Source: Allostella vacuolata (lineage in GTDB: Bacteria > Pseudomonadota > Alphaproteobacteria > ATCC43930 > Allostellaceae). Taken from it: DNA of 64,000 bases. How positions within the stretch are numbered: position 1 is the first letter of the stretch; every line of letters starts with the position of its first letter. The stretch lies in the NCBI GenBank assembly GCA_006739055.1, contig AP019702.1, positions 2,011,001-2,075,000 on the forward strand, given 5' to 3'. Of this stretch, positions 60,454-64,000 are shown one piece after another. The notes beneath the pieces were generated by a model. It saw only the letters and a list, made by a program, of their open reading frames with translations, ran no database searches and was not told the DNA's origin. The translations under genes were made by a program, and so were the position numbers.

Positions 60454-61385
60454 CCGAGCCGTCCCAGGGCGAGGCCATGCCCGAGCCGACCCGCTGCGGC
60501 TTCGCCGCCATCATCGGCGCCCCCAACGCCGGCAAGTCGACCCTGGTCAACCGGCTGGTCGGCTCCAAGGTCGCGATCGTCTCGCCCAAGGTGCAGACGA
60601 CCCGGGCCCGGGTGCTGGGCATCGCCCTGGAGGGACCGGCGCAGATCATCTGGGTCGATACCCCCGGCATCTTCGAGCCGCGCCGCCGGCTGGAGCGGGC
60701 CATGGTCGCCACCGCCTGGAAGGGGGCCGAGGATGCCGACCTGCTGATCCATCTGGTTGACGCCACGCGCGGCATCGACCCGGACGTGCGCCGGATCATG
60801 AACGGGCTGAAGGGCTCCGGCCGCAAGGCGATCCTCGCCCTCAACAAGATCGACCAGATCCGGCTGGAGCGGCTGCTGCCGCTCACCGCCGAGATGGCCG
60901 ACGCCGGGGTCTATTCCGAGACCTTCATGATCTCCGCCCTCAACGGCGACGGCGTGGCGGACCTCTCGCGCCGCGTCGCGGCCCTGATGCCGGCCAGCCC
61001 CTGGCTCTACCCCGAGGACCAGATCGCCGACATCTCGCAGCGGCTGCTGGCGGCCGAGATCACCCGCGAGAAGCTCTTCCTGCAGCTCCACGAGGAGGTG
61101 CCCTACGCGGTCGCGGTCGAGACCGAGACCTGGGAGGAGCATCGCGACGGCAGCGTCCGCATCGGCCAGGTGGTCTTCGTCATGAAGGCCAGCCAGAAGG
61201 CGATCGTGCTCGGCAAGGGAGGGGCGCGAATCAAGGCGATCAGCACCGCCGCCCGGACCGAGATCGCCCAGATGCTGGGCCGGCCCGTGCACCTGCTGCT
61301 GTTCGTGAAGGAACGGCCGAACTGGCAGGACGAGCGCGAGGTGTACGAGATCCAGGGCATCGACTGGAGTGCCGGCGAGCGCTAG
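60450..61385 (+). CDS. era: GTPase Era
   Basis: This is a 311-aa GTPase needed for 16S rRNA maturation and 30S assembly. G1 is GAPNAGKST (about 24-32), G3 DTPGIF and G4 NKID. The C-terminal KH domain (about 215-305) contains VLGKGGARIKAIST. The ATG overlaps the rnc stop. In related genomes recO usually follows; here a binding-protein gene comes after 86 bases instead. Confidence 0.96.
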   Translation: MTEPSQGEAMPEPTRCGFAAIIGAPNAGKSTLVNRLVGSKVAIVSPKVQTTRARVLGIALEGPAQIIWVDTPGIFEPRRRLERAMVATAWKGAEDADLLIHLVDATRGIDPDVRRIMNGLKGSGRKAILALNKIDQIRLERLLPLTAEMADAGVYSETFMISALNGDGVADLSRRVAALMPASPWLYPEDQIADISQRLLAAEITREKLFLQLHEEVPYAVAVETETWEEHRDGSVRIGQVVFVMKASQKAIVLGKGGARIKAISTAARTEIAQMLGRPVHLLLFVKERPNWQDEREVYEIQGIDWSAGER

Positions 61386-61471
61386 CGGCCGTCCACTCCC
61401 GCCCGGTCGGGCACCGGACGCGCGCCCCGGCCGTTGTCCGGTCACGCAACCGAGGAGAGGAGGGATCGAGA

Positions 61472-62842
61472 TTGCCTGGGAAGCCGACTGAACTTCGCAA
61501 GCCGGTGGCCCGGCGGGCGTTCATTTCCGCGGCCGCAGGGCTGGGCTCGGCCGCCCTCGCGGCCCCCTTCGTGCGCGGCGCCCATGCCTCCGGGCCGCTC
61601 ACCGTCGCCTTCTGGGACCATTGGGTGCCGGGTGCGAACGAGGCGTTGCGCGCCATCGTCGAGGAGTGGGCGGCCGAGAGCCGCGTCGAGCTCCGGCTCG
61701 ACTTCATCACCTCCGTCGGTGCCAAGAACGTCCTGACGGCGCGGGCCGAGGCGCGGGCCAAGGTCGGCCACGACGTGATGGTCCATCCGGCCTGGCAGAT
61801 CGCCTTCCATCACCAGCAGCTGGAGCCGCTCGACGACATCGCGACCGAGATCGAGTCGGCCTACGGCCCGTTCGACGAGATGGCATCGTTCGTGGCGCGC
61901 ATCGAGGGGCGTTGGCGCGGCCTGCCGGCGCCGTCCGGCACCCATGCGTTCCCGATGGCCTCGCGGGTCGACCTGCTGCGCCAGCATGCCGGGGTCGACC
62001 TGCAGCAGCTCTTTCCCGTCGATCGCGCCCGGCGCCGCGAGGACCAGATCGCCTCCTGGTCCTGGGAGGCGTTCCTCGTCCATGCCGGGCGGCTGAAGCA
62101 GGCCGGCCGGCCCTTCGCGGCGGCCATCGGCACCGGCACCGACGCGCAGAACTGGCTGGCGCCGCTCCTGCTGGCCTTCGGCGCGGTGCTGATCAATGCC
62201 CGGGGCGAGATCGTCGTCGAGTCGGACGAGACCCGGAACGCACTCGAATACGTCGTCCGCCTGGCCGAGCAGATGCCGGACGGGGTGCATGCGTGGGACG
62301 ATTCGGACAACAACCGGTGGTTGGCCGAGGACCGCGCGGGCGTCATCGTCAACCCGCCCAGCGCCTGGGTGACGGCCGCCCTGGGCAAGCCGGCGGTCGG
62401 CCAGCAGATCTGGCACCACGACCTGCCGGCCGGCCCCAACGGCCGCTATCGGGCCGTGCAGCCCCACTTCTTCGGTATCTGGGATTTCGCCCGCAACAAG
62501 CCCGCCGCCCGCGCCCTGATCCGCCACCTGGCGGATCGCGACGTGGTGCGCCGGCTGGTCGTCGCCTCGCGCGGCTACGACCTGCCGATGGTGCGCGCTC
62601 TGCGCGATTTTCCGATCTGGGACGAGGCCGGACCGCCCGTGGGCACGATCGCCAACTATCCCGTGCGCGGCAACGAGACGGCGGTCGTCGCGGGCTATCC
62701 GGCCCCGCCCCGCATTGCCGCCCTCATCCACAACCAGGGGACGGTGGGGGCCCTGGCGGCGCGGGTGACGCAGGGCGGCGAGTCGATCGAGAAGGCCATC
62801 GCCTGGGCGAAGCGCGAACTCGAGACCTACCTCCGGGGTTGA
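61472..62842 (+). CDS. Tat-type sugar ABC transporter substrate-binding protein (copy 1)
   Basis: This is a 456-aa family 1 binding protein. The N-terminus has the twin-arginine pattern ARRAFISAAAGLGSAALAAPF, so export via Tat is likely. The TTG start is supported by the strong GAGGAGAGGAGGG site. The mature part has WDHWVPGANEALR and late DNNRWLAEDRAGVIVNPPSAW, both shared with the next gene. It lies after era and is probably the first gene of a transporter locus that continues past the window. The sugar or sugar-like ligand is unknown. Confidence 0.85.
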   Translation: MPGKPTELRKPVARRAFISAAAGLGSAALAAPFVRGAHASGPLTVAFWDHWVPGANEALRAIVEEWAAESRVELRLDFITSVGAKNVLTARAEARAKVGHDVMVHPAWQIAFHHQQLEPLDDIATEIESAYGPFDEMASFVARIEGRWRGLPAPSGTHAFPMASRVDLLRQHAGVDLQQLFPVDRARRREDQIASWSWEAFLVHAGRLKQAGRPFAAAIGTGTDAQNWLAPLLLAFGAVLINARGEIVVESDETRNALEYVVRLAEQMPDGVHAWDDSDNNRWLAEDRAGVIVNPPSAWVTAALGKPAVGQQIWHHDLPAGPNGRYRAVQPHFFGIWDFARNKPAARALIRHLADRDVVRRLVVASRGYDLPMVRALRDFPIWDEAGPPVGTIANYPVRGNETAVVAGYPAPPRIAALIHNQGTVGALAARVTQGGESIEKAIAWAKRELETYLRG

Positions 62843-62951
62843 GCGGACAGCGTCGCGAAAGCCCTTGAGCAGGGACGGGGAAAAGGTCAGACTGCCGCTC
62901 ACAAAAAAGAGTCATTCGCCACCTTACGGTGCGCGGAAAGACCACAACGTG

Positions 62952-62963
62952 GCCAACGTTGGC
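62952..62963. promoter_or_regulatory. Candidate LacI-type operator palindrome
   Basis: GCCAACGTTGGC is a perfect 12-bp palindrome with a central CG, the pattern of LacI-family operators. It lies 33 bases upstream of the second binding-protein start, in the 154-base gap between the two paralogues. No LacI gene is in the window, so the ligand is unknown. Confidence 0.4.
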
Positions 62964-62996
62964 GATCAGCGGAATGGCCTACAGCGGAGGATGACG

Positions 62997-64000
62997 ATGA
63001 CCCGAGCACGCGTTTCCCGTCGTGGAGTGCTGAAAGGGGCGGCCGCGATTTCCGCGGTCGGACTGAGCGCTCCCTTTGTCCGCGGTGCCTATGCCGCCGG
63101 CAAGCTGTCCTGCGGCTTCTGGGACCATTGGGTTCCCGGCGCCAACAGCGCGCTGACCCAGCTCTGCCAGGAGTGGGCGGCCAAGGAAAAAGTCGACATC
63201 ACCCTCGACTTCATCACCTCGCAGGGTAACAAGAACCTGCTGACGATCGCCGCCGAATCCCAGGCGCGGTCGGGCCACGACATCCTGGCCTTCCCGACCT
63301 GGCAGCCCGCCGACCAGGCGCGGAACCTGGAGCCGGTCGACGACATCATGACCGAGCTGATCAAGCAGAACGGCAAGGTCAACGGCACGGTCGAGTATCT
63401 CGGCCGCTCCGGCGGCAAGTGGATCGCGGTCCCGGCGACTGCGGGCAGCCAGATCAAGGGTCCGTGCAGCCGCATCGACCTGCTGAAGCAGCATGCCGGC
63501 ATCGACATCCGGGCCATGTACCCGGCGGGCAGCGCGCCCAAGGCCGACGCCTGGAACATGGACAGCTTCATCGCCGCGGCGGAGAAGTGCCACAAGGCCG
63601 GCGTCCCCTTCGGCATCGGCCTTGGGCAGACGTCGGATTCAGTCGACACCGCTGGCGCCATCTTCCAGTCTTTCGGCGCGACGCTGATCGACGAGAAGGG
63701 CAACATCACCGTCAAGTCCGACGCGACGCGCCAGGTGCTGGACTACTGCAAGCGGCTGGTCTCGTTCCTGCCGGGCGACGTGTCGGCCTGGGACGACGCC
63801 TCCAACAACAAGTGGCTGGTTTCCGGCCGCGGTGCCCTGATCATGAACCCGCCCAGCGCCTGGGCCGTCGCCAAGCGCGATGCGCCGCAGATCGCCGAGC
63901 AGCTGTGGACCCACGGCATGCCGGCCGGCGCCAAGGGCCGCTATTCGCCGTTCCTGCCGTACTTCTGGGGCACCTGGAACTTCTCCAAGAACAAGTCGGC
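62997..64000 (+). CDS. Tat-type sugar ABC transporter substrate-binding protein (copy 2), cut by the window end
   Basis: This is a partial family 1 binding protein; 334 codons are visible and the frame is open to the edge. The Tat signal is SRRGVLKGAAAISAVGLSAPFVRGAYA. Blocks shared with copy 1 include FWDHWVPGAN.AL..., LDFITS.G.KN.LT, and the DASNNKWLVSGRGALIMNPPSAW region. I chose ATG 62997, six bases after GCGGAGG; an ATG six bases earlier abuts the SD. The two paralogues arose by tandem duplication or are alternative receptors for the same permeases. Confidence 0.88.
   Translation, partial: MTRARVSRRGVLKGAAAISAVGLSAPFVRGAYAAGKLSCGFWDHWVPGANSALTQLCQEWAAKEKVDITLDFITSQGNKNLLTIAAESQARSGHDILAFPTWQPADQARNLEPVDDIMTELIKQNGKVNGTVEYLGRSGGKWIAVPATAGSQIKGPCSRIDLLKQHAGIDIRAMYPAGSAPKADAWNMDSFIAAAEKCHKAGVPFGIGLGQTSDSVDTAGAIFQSFGATLIDEKGNITVKSDATRQVLDYCKRLVSFLPGDVSAWDDASNNKWLVSGRGALIMNPPSAWAVAKRDAPQIAEQLWTHGMPAGAKGRYSPFLPYFWGTWNFSKNKS

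Overview
The window is about 70% GC, almost fully coding, and reads as a chromosome segment of an alphaproteobacterium, most likely a Rhodospirillales-type organism. The main evidence is the block folK-rpoZ-rsh-pdxJ-acpS-lepB-rnc-era, a fused anthranilate synthase trpE(G) behind a tandem-Trp leader peptide, hpnCDE squalene genes, sdhE next to mfd, and several aapJQM-type and dpp-type transporters. The genus assignment is inference. I see no tRNA, rRNA, CRISPR array, prophage or intact insertion sequence.

Region by region. 1-5.6 kb: a sphingosine-1-phosphate-lyase-like PLP enzyme, a polar amino-acid importer (AapJ, AapQ, AapM, no ATPase) and a GntR/FCD regulator. 5.6-7.2 kb: a META-domain lipoprotein and an MFS exporter on the minus strand. 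7.3-9.6 kb: promoter, trpL, attenuator and trpE(G). 9.6-13.1 kb: a secreted metallo-beta-lactamase-fold protein, a serine hydrolase coupled to an enolase-superfamily enzyme, and a 69-aa protein whose Shine-Dalgarno (SD) site lies inside a hairpin. 13.2-23.6 kb: class IV aminotransferase, DUF1194, DUF502, recG, sdhE, mfd, REP-like repeats, upp, a small membrane protein and a DUF1501 remnant. 23.6-25.9 kb: an MFS transporter and a lipoprotein. 26.0-32.8 kb: a peptide-type ABC importer with fused ATPases, bracketed by two paralogous class II aldolase/adducin proteins. 32.8-35.8 kb: hpnC-hpnD-hpnE. 35.8-38.7 kb: an FtsH protease and a patatin-like lipase.

38.8-47.4 kb: a seven-gene carbohydrate operon (two Gfo/Idh/MocA dehydrogenases, a binding protein, two permeases, a SIS-domain protein, a ROK kinase, no ATPase) divergent from a ROK-family repressor, with an AT-rich palindrome between them. 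47.4-54.3 kb: YjbR-like protein, zinc alcohol dehydrogenase, MgtA-type P-ATPase, AMP-forming ligase, family-5 uracil-DNA glycosylase and NYN-domain protein. 54.4-61.4 kb: the folK-to-era block. 61.5-64.0 kb: two tandem paralogous Tat-exported sugar-type binding proteins, the second cut by the window end.

The window contains three importer loci with permeases, but only one ABC ATPase gene, the fused DppD-DppF protein. The amino-acid and sugar importers must borrow an ATPase encoded elsewhere. The most interesting regulatory signals are a trpL whose start codon sits where transcription should begin, two unrelated leaders that fold the SD site into a nested hairpin, a 14-bp perfect stem-loop after the sugar binding-protein gene, and short tandem repeats running across two stop codons. 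The least explained metabolic units are the sugar operon and the aldolase-flanked peptide-type transporter.
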